Assembly (NCBI GenBank): GCA_049597955.1
Contig: JBMYND010000002.1
Span: 248,001-312,000 of the forward strand
Source: JAYPAN01 sp049597955
GTDB lineage: Bacteria > Pseudomonadota > Alphaproteobacteria > RS24
Reading direction: 5' to 3'
DNA: 64,000 nucleotides
Shown here: positions 1-8,446 of the stretch, in pieces
Position numbering within the stretch: the first letter of the stretch is position 1
Layout of the letters: each line of letters starts with the position of its first letter
Notes under the pieces: model-generated
Seen by the model: only the letters and a program-made list of their open reading frames with translations
The model's database searches: none
What the model was told of the DNA's origin: nothing
Position numbers and translations under genes: made by a program

Positions 1-713
1 CCATCAAGGGTGAACACCGCATTTTGGGCGCTTTGCGCTTCTTCATCGGCGTCATAGGTGGAAAAATCAATATCGGCGAGGCCGGAAGCGGCAGGGCTTT
101 CCGTTGCGGTAACACGAATGGCGCGGTCGGCGCCGGTTTGTGATTTCAAAACCAGTGAAAACGCCCCCGTGCCGGTTTGGATAATGGAAGCGGTGACGCC
201 CATATTGGCGGCATTTATTTGGTCGCGCACTTCCGAAAGCGTATCGGCACCGCTGGCAATGGTCAGCGAGCTGGCGCTGATGTCACTATTTGCGGTGAAA
301 CTGCCTGACGCCCAAGTGCCAAATTCAAAATTAAGCGACCCTGTGCCAACATTGTCTGAGGCGCTGGTAAAGCCGTCAAAGACCAGCGTTTGGGAACGGG
401 CAAGCTGCGACACTTCAAGGCTGATTTGCTGCTCGGTGACCAGTGCTTTATCGGTAATGGTAACGCTGGCCGCCGTTGATGAGCTGGTCGCAACCAGCCC
501 GGTCTCGCCATCCAGCCCGTCCAGCGCCGATGACAAAGTGCTGAAGCCCTGCTTGACTTTGCCAAGGCCGGAAATCGAGACATTGGCTTCTTCCACTTGC
601 GCCTGAATTTTTTCTTCACGCGGCACGCGCTCAGCATCAACCAGCGCATCAACAATTTGCGTGGTGTTCAAGCCCGACCCGGCATTCAGCATACTGATGT
701 AATCAACGGCCAT
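1..713 (-). CDS. fliD: FliD, flagellar filament cap (5' part; continues beyond window start)
   Basis: This is the amino-terminal ~237 residues of the hook-associated protein 2, which caps the growing filament and helps flagellin monomers fold in. The reading frame starts MAVDYISMLNAGSGLNTTQI and is open to the window edge. The early glycine/asparagine motif (SGLNTTQIVDALVDAER) and the following serine/threonine-rich segment with hook-IN-type strands are typical of FliD. A sigma-54 promoter match lies about 40 bases upstream of the start, and fliS and a FliT-like chaperone gene are nearby, the usual fliD partners. The product's C-terminus is not visible. Confidence 0.88.
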   Translation of the reverse strand, partial: MAVDYISMLNAGSGLNTTQIVDALVDAERVPREEKIQAQVEEANVSISGLGKVKQGFSTLSSALDGLDGETGLVATSSSTAASVTITDKALVTEQQISLEVSQLARSQTLVFDGFTSASDNVGTGSLNFEFGTWASGSFTANSDISASSLTIASGADTLSEVRDQINAANMGVTASIIQTGTGAFSLVLKSQTGADRAIRVTATESPAASGLADIDFSTYDADEEAQSAQNAVFTLD

Positions 714-750
714 TTATGGCGTCACCTCATCTATCCATACGACCGGTTTC

Positions 751-768
751 ATGCAAATTTTATGCCGA
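751..768 (-). promoter_or_regulatory. Sigma-54 (-24/-12) promoter for fliD
   Basis: On the minus strand the sequence reads CGGCATAAAATTTGCA. The invariant GG and GC dinucleotides are separated by exactly ten bases and the -12 element is TTTGCA. The fliD start codon lies about 40 bases downstream. rpoN and two sigma-54 activators are encoded in the same window, which makes the match credible. Confidence 0.65.
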
Positions 769-863
769 ACCGACATATTGCTGCATTGAAGAAAGATTTT
801 GACAATTCATTGTAATTGCTGACAGAGTTTGACTGTGCATCATCAGAGGGGTCGAATTTCGTG

Positions 864-2561
864 ATGGGGCAGACGAAACATATTATGCAAAAGATTTTGC
901 AGCCGGTCATTTTGGGGCTGGGTGTCGGCGTCATGATGGCGGTGGTGGCGCGCCTGTTCGTCTCCGGAATTCGTTATTTTTCCGATATGCGTCAATCGGC
1001 GCTGGAATTGCCGGTATTTCTGGCCGGTGACATGCGCAATGTCACGCCGCTTTTTGTTTTAATGGCGACAGCGTTTTTGATTGTCTGGCTCCGGCGGGTC
1101 TTGGATATTCAACGCTTTCACGGGCCTGCCGACAGTATTCATGCCGCCCATCGCACTGACAATGAGCTGGATGTCAAGCAGGGTTTGGGGTCAACTCTGG
1201 TCGCTTTTCTGGCCGCTTCGGGCGGGGCATCGGTCGGGCAATATGGCCCGCTTGTGCATTTTGGCGCGACAATGGGCAGCTATTTCAAAACCATGACGCG
1301 CTCGGTCGTGACCACGGATATTTTTATCGGCTGCGGCGTGGCCGGAGCGATTTCTGCCGCTTTTAACGCGCCATTGGCCGGCATTGTTTTCGCCCTTGAA
1401 GCGGTGTTGCGCCATTTTTCATTGCGCGCCGTCGCGCCAATTGCGATTAGCAGCATCACAGCGGCGGCGGTCGGACAGGGTTTTTTCGGCTTGGGGCAAG
1501 TGTTTTCCATCTCGCCGCCCTCCATTGACATGCTGGCTTTGCTGCCGCCCGTGCTGGTCAGTGGCATTGTCTTTGGTTTGGTGGCCACCACGCTGATATT
1601 TTTGCTGCGCCGGTTCACCGATTTTTCAGCCAATAGCGGCCTGTCCGTGCTGACATTGACATTGGCGGCGGCCTTTATTTGCGGCTGTGTCGGGATTTTT
1701 ATTCCGGAAATACTCGGCCTTGGCACACAAAGCGTCAGCGATATGCTGAACGGCGCCATTTCGGCGGAAAAAATGGCACTGCTGCTTATTGCCAAGCTGC
1801 TGATGACCGCCATGTGTCTGGGGCTTGGTCTGTATGGCGGGATTGTGTCGCCCTGCCTGTTTATTGGTGCATCAGCCGGCGGGGCATTGGCGATTGTCTT
1901 TGCCGGTTATGGCGGCGCGGCATTGTCGCAAGTGCTGATGGTAGCGGGCATTGCCGCCATTACCGGGCCGGTGATTGGCGCGCCAATTGCCGTTGTGCTG
2001 ATAATTCTGGAATTCACCCAATCCTATAATATGGCTGTTTTGGCGATGATTGCCGTGGTGATGGCAGCGCTGGTCTGCCATATTTTTTACGGCGCGTCGC
2101 TGTTCGACCGGCAATTGCTCGATCGCGGCATTGATATTCATAAAGGGCGCGGTCATTTGGAGCTGATGGAAACACCGATTGCCGGCATTGTGCATGATGA
2201 TTTTGTCGCCCTGCCGGAAAATGCTGACGCGCAAACCGCCATGCGAAAAATGCGCGAAGTCGGGCAGACGGAAGCCTATATTGTTACTGACGGGCAATAT
2301 ATTGGCAAATTGGGGCTGATTGACCTGCTCGATGCCGCGCCTGACACAGCAGCAAAAACCGCCCTGCAAAGCGATGCGCTCAGCATTAAGGGCGATGCTT
2401 CCCTAATGCAGGCGATTGAGGCGGCCAGTGATTTTGTCGGTGAAAGCATTCCGGTGGTTGACCGCGAGACCAATCGCCTGCTCGGCATTGTCTCGGAAAG
2501 CGATTTATTTACCGCCTATTTGAATTTGCAGGATAAAGTGCTGGATATTGAGGGCAAGTAA
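864..2561 (+). CDS. CLC-family chloride channel/antiporter with C-terminal CBS domains, lacking the gating glutamate
   Basis: This is a polytopic membrane protein of about 565 residues with the CLC fold (roughly residues 10-420), followed by two CBS-like segments (about 430-560) ending in an LLGIVSESDLF motif. The GGIVSPCLFIGASAGG segment matches the third CLC signature. The second signature, normally G-K/R-E-G-P, reads GQYGP at residues 125-129, so the external gating glutamate is a tyrosine. The first signature (GSGIP) is also not conserved: the corresponding stretch reads FHGPADSI. I chose the ATG at 864, which is preceded by AGAGGGG; an in-frame TTG lies 48 bases further upstream. The gene sits alone between fliD and the fliS cluster, and the ion carried is not known. 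Confidence 0.85.
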   Translation: MGQTKHIMQKILQPVILGLGVGVMMAVVARLFVSGIRYFSDMRQSALELPVFLAGDMRNVTPLFVLMATAFLIVWLRRVLDIQRFHGPADSIHAAHRTDNELDVKQGLGSTLVAFLAASGGASVGQYGPLVHFGATMGSYFKTMTRSVVTTDIFIGCGVAGAISAAFNAPLAGIVFALEAVLRHFSLRAVAPIAISSITAAAVGQGFFGLGQVFSISPPSIDMLALLPPVLVSGIVFGLVATTLIFLLRRFTDFSANSGLSVLTLTLAAAFICGCVGIFIPEILGLGTQSVSDMLNGAISAEKMALLLIAKLLMTAMCLGLGLYGGIVSPCLFIGASAGGALAIVFAGYGGAALSQVLMVAGIAAITGPVIGAPIAVVLIILEFTQSYNMAVLAMIAVVMAALVCHIFYGASLFDRQLLDRGIDIHKGRGHLELMETPIAGIVHDDFVALPENADAQTAMRKMREVGQTEAYIVTDGQYIGKLGLIDLLDAAPDTAAKTALQSDALSIKGDASLMQAIEAASDFVGESIPVVDRETNRLLGIVSESDLFTAYLNLQDKVLDIEGK

Positions 2562-2569
2562 GCCGCCGG

Positions 2570-2995
2570 TCAGGCCAGCACGGAGACGCTGGCTTCAAAG
2601 CGCGGGGCCAGCTTGGTCAAATCCGATATATAAGCGCGCCGGATGGCGGCTTCATTATGCATGGGTGCGGGCGCCAAATCATTGCGCGCGGCCAGTACAT
2701 TTTCCGAAACAACAGAAGAGGGCGCACCATTGGGATGAAACATGCGCCGTTCCGGGCCGCGCTGCGGCGTCATGGGCGGCAGCGTGCCATGCGCCAAAGG
2801 CTCCACAGCTTGTGATAATTGCACATTGCCCGATGACAGGATTGGCATAGCGATTGCATTATTCGGAGTGCTGGTGGCTCCGGTTGGCGCAATCGCACCA
2901 CGCAGACTGGCAAAATTATCCGGCGCGCGCGCGCTGCGTGCGACCGCCATATTGGCCAGATGCGATGGTTCGTTTACGCCGAGTGGATACGCCAT
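2570..2995 (-). CDS. Hypothetical protein, 141 aa
   Basis: I do not recognise this protein. It is rich in Ala, Pro and Asn, with no membrane segment or signal peptide, and ends in a short helix-like segment (RAYISDLTKLAPRF). It lies between clc and fliS on the opposite strand, convergent with clc (stop codons 8 bases apart) and divergent from fliS. The ribosome site before the ATG is weak. A role in flagellar assembly is possible from position only. The overlapping plus-strand frames in this interval look less protein-like. Confidence 0.5.
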   Translation of the reverse strand: MAYPLGVNEPSHLANMAVARSARAPDNFASLRGAIAPTGATSTPNNAIAMPILSSGNVQLSQAVEPLAHGTLPPMTPQRGPERRMFHPNGAPSSVVSENVLAARNDLAPAPMHNEAAIRRAYISDLTKLAPRFEASVSVLA

Positions 2996-3043
2996 ATTGG
3001 AAAACTAGTGTTATCTCGCCTGTAAAGCAAGGGTTTGGTGGTT

Positions 3044-3460
3044 ATGAGTTTAAGCTACAGCAAGGTCGGCGCGGCCTATAAAAAGACACAAACGCAATCT
3101 GTAGCGGAAGTTGCCGACCCGCATGCGGTTGTTCTGGCCATGCTGGACGAATTGCTCAAGGCTATGCGGGCCTTTGCCAATAATGCTGATTTGAAGGCGG
3201 GCGGCGACCGCGAGGTCAAATCCAAGAGCTTTGCGCGCAGCCTGACCATTATTTATGCGCTGCAATCGAGCTTGGATTTCGAAAAAGGCGGCGATATTGC
3301 CAATAATCTGTTCCAACTTTATGAATATGCGCGCCAGCAATTATTGAAAGATATGCGTGAAGCCAAAGGCGACAATACGCAGGAGGCTTTGCCGCCATTG
3401 ACCGAAATACGCGATGCGTGGGAGCAAATGCGCGAAAGCGGTTTGACGGAGCAGGACTGA
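3044..3460 (+). CDS. fliS: FliS, flagellin export chaperone
   Basis: FliS binds the C-terminal helix of flagellin in the cytoplasm and delivers it to the flagellar type III export gate. The 138-residue helical protein begins MSLSYSKVGAAYKKTQ, the typical FliS start, with ADPHAVVLAMLDELLKAMRAF forming helix 1 and SLDFEKGGDIANNLFQLYEYA the conserved central helix. I use the ATG at 3044; an upstream in-frame TTG would add only three residues. A FliT-like gene follows after 4 bases, and fliD is 2.3 kb away on the other strand. Confidence 0.9.
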   Translation: MSLSYSKVGAAYKKTQTQSVAEVADPHAVVLAMLDELLKAMRAFANNADLKAGGDREVKSKSFARSLTIIYALQSSLDFEKGGDIANNLFQLYEYARQQLLKDMREAKGDNTQEALPPLTEIRDAWEQMRESGLTEQD

Positions 3461-3464
3461 CCCC

Positions 3465-3758
3465 ATGCAGCACAGCTTTATCGAGCAGTTTGAGCAATTA
3501 AACGAGGCGCTGCGCGCTGCACTGGCGGCGGGTAATTTCGACCGCGCGCGCGCCATTGATGCGCAACGCCAGCAGGCGCTTCTGGCCTCAATGGATAAGG
3601 TGGATGACAGCCATGCCGACAGCGTGCTGGCCTATGTCGAAAATTGTGCGGCGGAAAATGCCGCGCTTTGCACTGAGCTTGAAAGTGCACTGGCCAAATT
3701 GAGCCATAATTCCAGCCAGTCGCGCAAAATGCTGCAAGCCTATGGCCGTCCCAAATAA
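3465..3758 (+). CDS. FliT-like flagellar chaperone
   Basis: This is a small (97 aa), wholly helical, charged protein directly after fliS with a 4-base gap, the usual position of fliT, whose product chaperones FliD. The sequence has heptad-like spacing (FIEQFEQLNEALRAALAAG) and a flexible tail, but FliT proteins are poorly conserved, so the name rests on size, composition and position. No other function is suggested by the sequence. Confidence 0.6.
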   Translation: MQHSFIEQFEQLNEALRAALAAGNFDRARAIDAQRQQALLASMDKVDDSHADSVLAYVENCAAENAALCTELESALAKLSHNSSQSRKMLQAYGRPK

Positions 3759-3782
3759 TCCGATAATGAATCAGCCAGCCTG

Positions 3783-4949
3783 TTAACCGGCTTGACGGTC
3801 ATCGCCGTCTGAGGCGGATAGCGGGCGTTCAATCATCAGCTTTTTCATTTTCTCAATAAGCGTGGTGCGTCGCAAATTCAGCGCATCCGCCGCACCGCTT
3901 ATCGTGCCATTGGTTTTTTCCAGCGCCGCCTCAATCAGCACAATTTCAATATCGCGCAAATGGCGGCGCAAATCTATTGTGTCAAAATAGGCAAACCATT
4001 GCTGATAATGGGCCGGATGCGGCACTGGTGCTTCGCTGCCCATATCCGTATCACCCTTGACCCCGGCCAGATTGCTGGTGCCTTCCCATAAGGCGGCTTG
4101 TTCATCTTCCTGTTTTGGCACTTTCAGGCGCAGCAGATTCTCGCGCACTTGTTTGCCATTGACCGTGCTGTCGGGAAACAAGACTTGCGCGCGCTCCAGC
4201 ACATTGCGTAATTCGCGCACATTACCGGGCCAATTATAGCGGCCAAGCTCGCTCATCGCCGTGTCGTCAAATTGCGGCAGCGCGCCGCCAGGGGTGGTTT
4301 GCGCCTGCGCCAGCAAATGCTCAACCAGAATCGGAATATCCACGGCGCGCTCGGCCAGGCTGGCGACCAAAATCGGAAACACATTGATGCGATAAAATAA
4401 ATCGGCACGGAAACTGCCCTTATCGACAAAGCTCTCAATGTTTTGATGGGTGGCGCAAACCAGACGGAAATCGACCTCAATATCATCGCTGCCGCCGACG
4501 CGCTGGATTTTCCGACTTTCCAGCGCGCGCAGCAATTTCGATTGCAGCTCAAGCGGCATATCGCCGATTTCATCAAGAAATAATGTGCCCTTATCGGCCA
4601 GTTCAAAACGCCCTTGGCGTGCTTTGTCAGCGCCGGTAAATGCGCCTTTTTCATGGCCAAACAGCTCGGATTCAAGCAATTCGGCCGGTATGGCGGCGCA
4701 ATTGACCGTGACCAATTTACCCTTGCGCCCCGACATGGCATGTATCGCCTCGGCAACCATTTCCTTGCCCGTGCCGGTTTCGCCCTGCACCAGAACGGAA
4801 GAGGCGGAAGGGGCAACCACTTCGACAAGGCGGCGCAATTCGCGCGCCTGCGCTGATTGGCCAAGAATAATCCCGTCAATATCGCTCACAACCAGTCCCT
4901 CAAACAGGCGTCGGAAAACCGTCACCGCTTTACCGCTTTGCCCTGCCAT
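3783..4949 (-). CDS. Sigma-54-dependent activator, FleQ/FlbD-like, without receiver domain
   Basis: This is an AAA+ activator that would remodel RNA polymerase-sigma-54. Walker A is GETGTGKE (residues 56-63), the sigma-54 contact loop GAFTGA is at 102-107, Walker B is GTLFLDEIGDMP, and the second region of homology has NWPGNVREL. A Fis-type helix-turn-helix lies near the C-terminus (about 345-375, GTISGAADALNLRRTTLIEKM). There is no room for a receiver domain: the AAA+ part starts at about residue 28. The ATG at 4949 has a poor ribosome site, and a GTG at 4889 preceded by GAGGGA is an alternative start. It is divergent from flbD, with about 160 bases between the two start codons, and is the likely DNA-binding flagellar master activator. 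Confidence 0.85.
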   Translation of the reverse strand: MAGQSGKAVTVFRRLFEGLVVSDIDGIILGQSAQARELRRLVEVVAPSASSVLVQGETGTGKEMVAEAIHAMSGRKGKLVTVNCAAIPAELLESELFGHEKGAFTGADKARQGRFELADKGTLFLDEIGDMPLELQSKLLRALESRKIQRVGGSDDIEVDFRLVCATHQNIESFVDKGSFRADLFYRINVFPILVASLAERAVDIPILVEHLLAQAQTTPGGALPQFDDTAMSELGRYNWPGNVRELRNVLERAQVLFPDSTVNGKQVRENLLRLKVPKQEDEQAALWEGTSNLAGVKGDTDMGSEAPVPHPAHYQQWFAYFDTIDLRRHLRDIEIVLIEAALEKTNGTISGAADALNLRRTTLIEKMKKLMIERPLSASDGDDRQAG

Positions 4950-5063
4950 TATGTGTCAAAAATCGGACTATTTGTAAAAAAATGTCTTCATTAGCAAAAA
5001 ATTTGGCCTTGCCGGACGCGCAGTTCCGCCATTTTGCAAAAAATTTCAGATGATTTTTCACTT

Positions 5064-5079
5064 TGGCAAGCTTCTTGCC
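5064..5079 (+). promoter_or_regulatory. Sigma-54 (-24/-12) promoter for flbD-fliE operon
   Basis: The sequence TTGGCAAGCTTCTTGCC has GG and GC separated by exactly ten bases, with TGGCA and TTGC elements matching the consensus. It sits 33 bases before the flbD start. A longer annotation of flbD from the TTG at 5063 would lie inside this promoter and is therefore unlikely. Confidence 0.75.
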
Positions 5080-5110
5080 TATTCCAGCACACAGAGCGAA
5101 GGAGTTCCTG

Positions 5111-6295
5111 ATGGGAGACATCTGTATTCACAGTCACAAGCTGGGCGCGGCCAAGGCGCTGGCGGAAATTTTGCTGAAGCGTATCGCGCCCCATGCGGTG
5201 ACCGATAAAATGGGTCTCGACGGCAAGCCGGTCAGTGGCGCATTTAACGCATTTGTCTGCTCGGCTGCGCTGGAGGCCGAATTGGGCGGGGAACAGGCTT
5301 TGCTCGATTTGGGACGCCAGCTCAAGGCAACCAAAATTCTGATTATTGACGAAAGCGGCCAAGATTTGACGCTGACCAGCCATTTATCCGGTCGTCTTGT
5401 GCGCATGGGACTGAAGCCGGGCGGTGACTTGCCGGCGCATGATTTTGCGTTGCAAATGGCCGCCAGCCTTGTCACCCAACCACATCATGTGGCGGTTGGC
5501 GATACGGCCAGCCTGTCGCTGTTCACCATGGCGGCGCGTGTGGCGCGCACCGATGTCACCGTCTTTATCAATGGCCCGACCGGCACTGGCAAGGAAGTGT
5601 TGGCGCGCTTTGTGCATGACCATTCGCCGCGCCGCGACAAGGCTTTTGTCGCCGTCAATTGCGCGGCGATACCTGAAAATATGCTTGAAGCGATTTTGTT
5701 CGGCCATGAAAAAGGCGCTTTCACCGGCGCATCCTCGGCCAATAAGGGTATTTTCCGAGCCGCCGATGGCGGCACTTTGCTGCTCGACGAAATTTCCGAA
5801 ATGCCACTTTCCCTGCAAGCCAAATTGCTGCGCGTCCTGCAGGAAAAATCAGTCACACCGATTGGCGCTTATCAGGATATTCCGGTTGATGTGCGCGTGC
5901 TGGCGACCTCCAATCGAAACATGCCGCAAGAAATCAATGAAGGCCGGTTCCGTGAAGATTTGTTCTACCGGCTGAATGTGTTCCCGCTCAATACGCTGGC
6001 GCTGGGCGCGCGCCGCGACGATATTATTCCCATCAGCACAGTGCTGCTCAAGCGGCATGCCGAACAGGCCGACACGCTGCCGCGTCTGGCCGATTGCGCG
6101 CGCGACCGGCTGCTGGATTATGGCTGGCCGGGCAATGTGCGCGAGCTTGAAAATGTGCTGCAACGCGCACTTGTGCTTTGCGACAAGGGCGTGATTAAGG
6201 CGGAAAATATCATTACCGATATGGCCAATGGTGCCATGCCGCTTCAGGCCATGCCGGATGACACGCCGCAACGGGCCGGTGCATTGGCCGGTTAA
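5111..6295 (+). CDS. flbD: FlbD-like sigma-54 activator with degenerate receiver and no visible DNA-binding domain
   Basis: This 394-residue activator of flagellar sigma-54 genes has an N-terminal receiver-like domain (about 1-125) without an obvious phosphorylation pocket. The AAA+ domain carries GPTGTGKE (155-162), GAFTGA (202-207), GTLLLDEISEMP as Walker B, and YGWPGNVREL. Only about 45 residues follow NVREL, and they show no Fis-type helix-turn-helix, so the usual C-terminal DNA-binding domain seems absent. The start at 5111 is supported by AAGGAG about 7 bases upstream and by a sigma-54 promoter just before it. fliE follows after 25 bases. It may act with the divergent HTH-bearing activator. 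Confidence 0.85.
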   Translation: MGDICIHSHKLGAAKALAEILLKRIAPHAVTDKMGLDGKPVSGAFNAFVCSAALEAELGGEQALLDLGRQLKATKILIIDESGQDLTLTSHLSGRLVRMGLKPGGDLPAHDFALQMAASLVTQPHHVAVGDTASLSLFTMAARVARTDVTVFINGPTGTGKEVLARFVHDHSPRRDKAFVAVNCAAIPENMLEAILFGHEKGAFTGASSANKGIFRAADGGTLLLDEISEMPLSLQAKLLRVLQEKSVTPIGAYQDIPVDVRVLATSNRNMPQEINEGRFREDLFYRLNVFPLNTLALGARRDDIIPISTVLLKRHAEQADTLPRLADCARDRLLDYGWPGNVRELENVLQRALVLCDKGVIKAENIITDMANGAMPLQAMPDDTPQRAGALAG

Positions 6296-6320
6296 GCGGA
6301 AAACAGCGAGGATTTGACAG

Positions 6321-6644
6321 ATGAGCATTGTAAAGACCGTCAGCATTGATGCCAACTCGGCCCACTCCAAAGTTCTGGCGCGTGCCGCCGAAGCTTTGGG
6401 CGAGCAGCAAAAGGCAACAAATGGCCCGGATTTTGCCGACCGCATGGGATCGGCCATTCGCGAAGTTGCTGACGCCCAATCAAACAGCGCCGAATTGACC
6501 AAAGCCTTTGAGCTTGGTGAGGAGCATGATTTGGCAAAAGTCATGGTCAGCCAGCAAGTCTCATCGCTGAGTTTTCAAATGGTGCTGAACATCCGCAACA
6601 AAGTGCTGAGTGCTTACAAGGATATTATGAACATGCCGGTCTGA
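6321..6644 (+). CDS. fliE: FliE, MS-ring/rod junction protein
   Basis: FliE joins the MS ring to the proximal rod and is the first substrate of flagellar export. The 107-residue protein ends in the hallmark FQMVLNIRNKVLSAYKDIMNMPV-type helix, and the preceding VMVSQQVSSLSF stretch is also conserved. It lies between flbD and fliF, starting 25 bases after flbD, in the likely sigma-54-driven operon. Confidence 0.93.
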   Translation: MSIVKTVSIDANSAHSKVLARAAEALGEQQKATNGPDFADRMGSAIREVADAQSNSAELTKAFELGEEHDLAKVMVSQQVSSLSFQMVLNIRNKVLSAYKDIMNMPV

Positions 6645-6684
6645 TGGACGGCATTGTTGAAGGATAGATAAACGGGGATAAATC

Positions 6685-8412
6685 ATGTCAGAAACTGTTG
6701 ATATGGCAGGCGAAAACACGGCGCTGGTGGCTCGTGACGCAAATGAAACCGGTATCCGCAGGGCGGTGTCAACCGTGCGCCGCGTGCTCGATGAGCCGAG
6801 CGTGCAACGCAGCCTGCCGACTATTGCGGCGGTGGTTTTGTCATTTGTCGGCATCATTTCCTATGTCTATTTGCAACAGCCGGAGCGGACAACGCTGTAT
6901 GCCTCGCTGCCGGAGTCTGAAAAAAGCCGCGTCGTTGATGCGCTGACCAATGCCAATATTGACGCCGCCATTGACCCGACAACCGGCGATATTTTGGTGC
7001 CAACCGGTGATTATCACAAATCGCGCATCACGCTGGCTGCCCAAGGTCTGCCGACTTCCGTGCCGGATGGCTATGAGGGCCTGACCGATTTGCCCATGGG
7101 CACCAGCCGGTCAGTGGAAAATATGCGCCTCAAGCAGTCGCAGGAAATTGAGCTGTCGAAATCAATTTCCGAGATTGACGCGATTATTGCCACGCGGGTG
7201 CATTTGGCGATACCGGAAAAATCGGTTTTTGTGCGCAATAATCCGGAGCCGACAGCTTCGGTGATGGTGCAAATGGCCAATGGCCGCGTGCTTGGCCGCC
7301 ATCAGGTTGATGCAATTGTGCATCTTGTATCGGCTTCCGTGCCGGGCATGCCCAAGGGCAATGTCACCATTATCGACCAGAATGGCACATTGCTGTCGCG
7401 CGTGGCGGGCGATCCAAATTCAATATTGAGCGACAGCGATTTGGAATATCGCATGCGGTTGGAAAATATTTACCGGACGCGGATTATTTCATTGGTGACG
7501 CCGATTGTCGGCGGTGGCAATGTCAATGCGCAGGTCAATCTGGATATTGACTTTACCCGCAGTGAGCGCACGGAAGAAAAAGTTGACCCGCAGGGCAATG
7601 CGCTGCGCTCCGAGCAATTGACGCGCGATGAAACCACCCAGCCCAATGCGCGCGGCATACCCGGCGCGGTCGCCAACACCCCTCCGCCGGGCGTGAATCT
7701 GACGCAGCAGCCGAATAATGTGCAAAATGGTGGCAATGAATCGCGTTCGTCTTCATCCAGCGAAGTGCGCAATTATGAAGTCAGTCGAATTGTTTCAACC
7801 ACGCAAAACCCGTCGACACAAATTTCGCGTGTCTTTGCCTCCGTGCTGGTGCGCGACCGCGAACAGTTAAACGCCGAAACCGGGCTGATGGAAGTCGTGC
7901 CGCTGCCGCAGGAAAAACTTGATGAGATTGAACAATTAGTGCGCAATGCGATTGGTATTGACGATGCGCGCGGCGACAGTTTGACAATTTCAAGCGCGCC
8001 TTTTGTCGGTGAAATTCAAGGCACCAAGGTTGAGTGGTTTGAGCAAGAATGGTTTACTGACCTTGTTCAGCAATTTTCGACCATTCTTATTCTGGCGATT
8101 GTGGCGCTGGGCGTTATCCGTCCGCTGCTGAACCGGATTATGGTTCCGATTGCAACCGATGGTGGCCTGCCGGCAGGCGAGGTTGATTTGGAAGGTGAAG
8201 AGGCAGATAAGGTGGAAGTCAGCGAAGGCGAATCTCTTGAAGATATTAAAGCCAAGCTCAAGCCCAAAAAGCAGGCGATTTCCGCTGAGATGCTGGATAC
8301 GGCCAATACTTATGACGATAAAGTCGCCATTATCCGAATGATTGTCGGCGAGGAATCAGGTCGCGTGGCCAATGTCTTCAAGTCAATGATTCAAAATGAT
8401 ATGAGTGGTTAG
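6685..8412 (+). CDS. fliF: FliF, flagellar MS-ring protein
   Basis: FliF forms the inner-membrane MS ring that holds the export gate and the rotor. The 575-residue protein has a first membrane segment at about 45-68, two ring-building motifs (including LPESEKSRVVDALTNANI), a low-complexity Ser/Asn/Gln-rich periplasmic loop near 340-360, a second membrane segment at about 455-475, and a cytoplasmic tail ending FKSMIQNDMSG that would bind FliG. The start ATG follows GGGGATAA. fliG begins 34 bases downstream. Confidence 0.95.
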   Translation: MSETVDMAGENTALVARDANETGIRRAVSTVRRVLDEPSVQRSLPTIAAVVLSFVGIISYVYLQQPERTTLYASLPESEKSRVVDALTNANIDAAIDPTTGDILVPTGDYHKSRITLAAQGLPTSVPDGYEGLTDLPMGTSRSVENMRLKQSQEIELSKSISEIDAIIATRVHLAIPEKSVFVRNNPEPTASVMVQMANGRVLGRHQVDAIVHLVSASVPGMPKGNVTIIDQNGTLLSRVAGDPNSILSDSDLEYRMRLENIYRTRIISLVTPIVGGGNVNAQVNLDIDFTRSERTEEKVDPQGNALRSEQLTRDETTQPNARGIPGAVANTPPPGVNLTQQPNNVQNGGNESRSSSSSEVRNYEVSRIVSTTQNPSTQISRVFASVLVRDREQLNAETGLMEVVPLPQEKLDEIEQLVRNAIGIDDARGDSLTISSAPFVGEIQGTKVEWFEQEWFTDLVQQFSTILILAIVALGVIRPLLNRIMVPIATDGGLPAGEVDLEGEEADKVEVSEGESLEDIKAKLKPKKQAISAEMLDTANTYDDKVAIIRMIVGEESGRVANVFKSMIQNDMSG

Positions 8413-8446
8413 GGTCGCCGCAAGGCTGCCTTTGGAGTAAAGCGTT

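Noticed and set aside
5063..5110. Longer flbD beginning at a TTG
   Set aside because: The start lies within the sigma-54 promoter, and the ATG at 5111 has AAGGAG in front.
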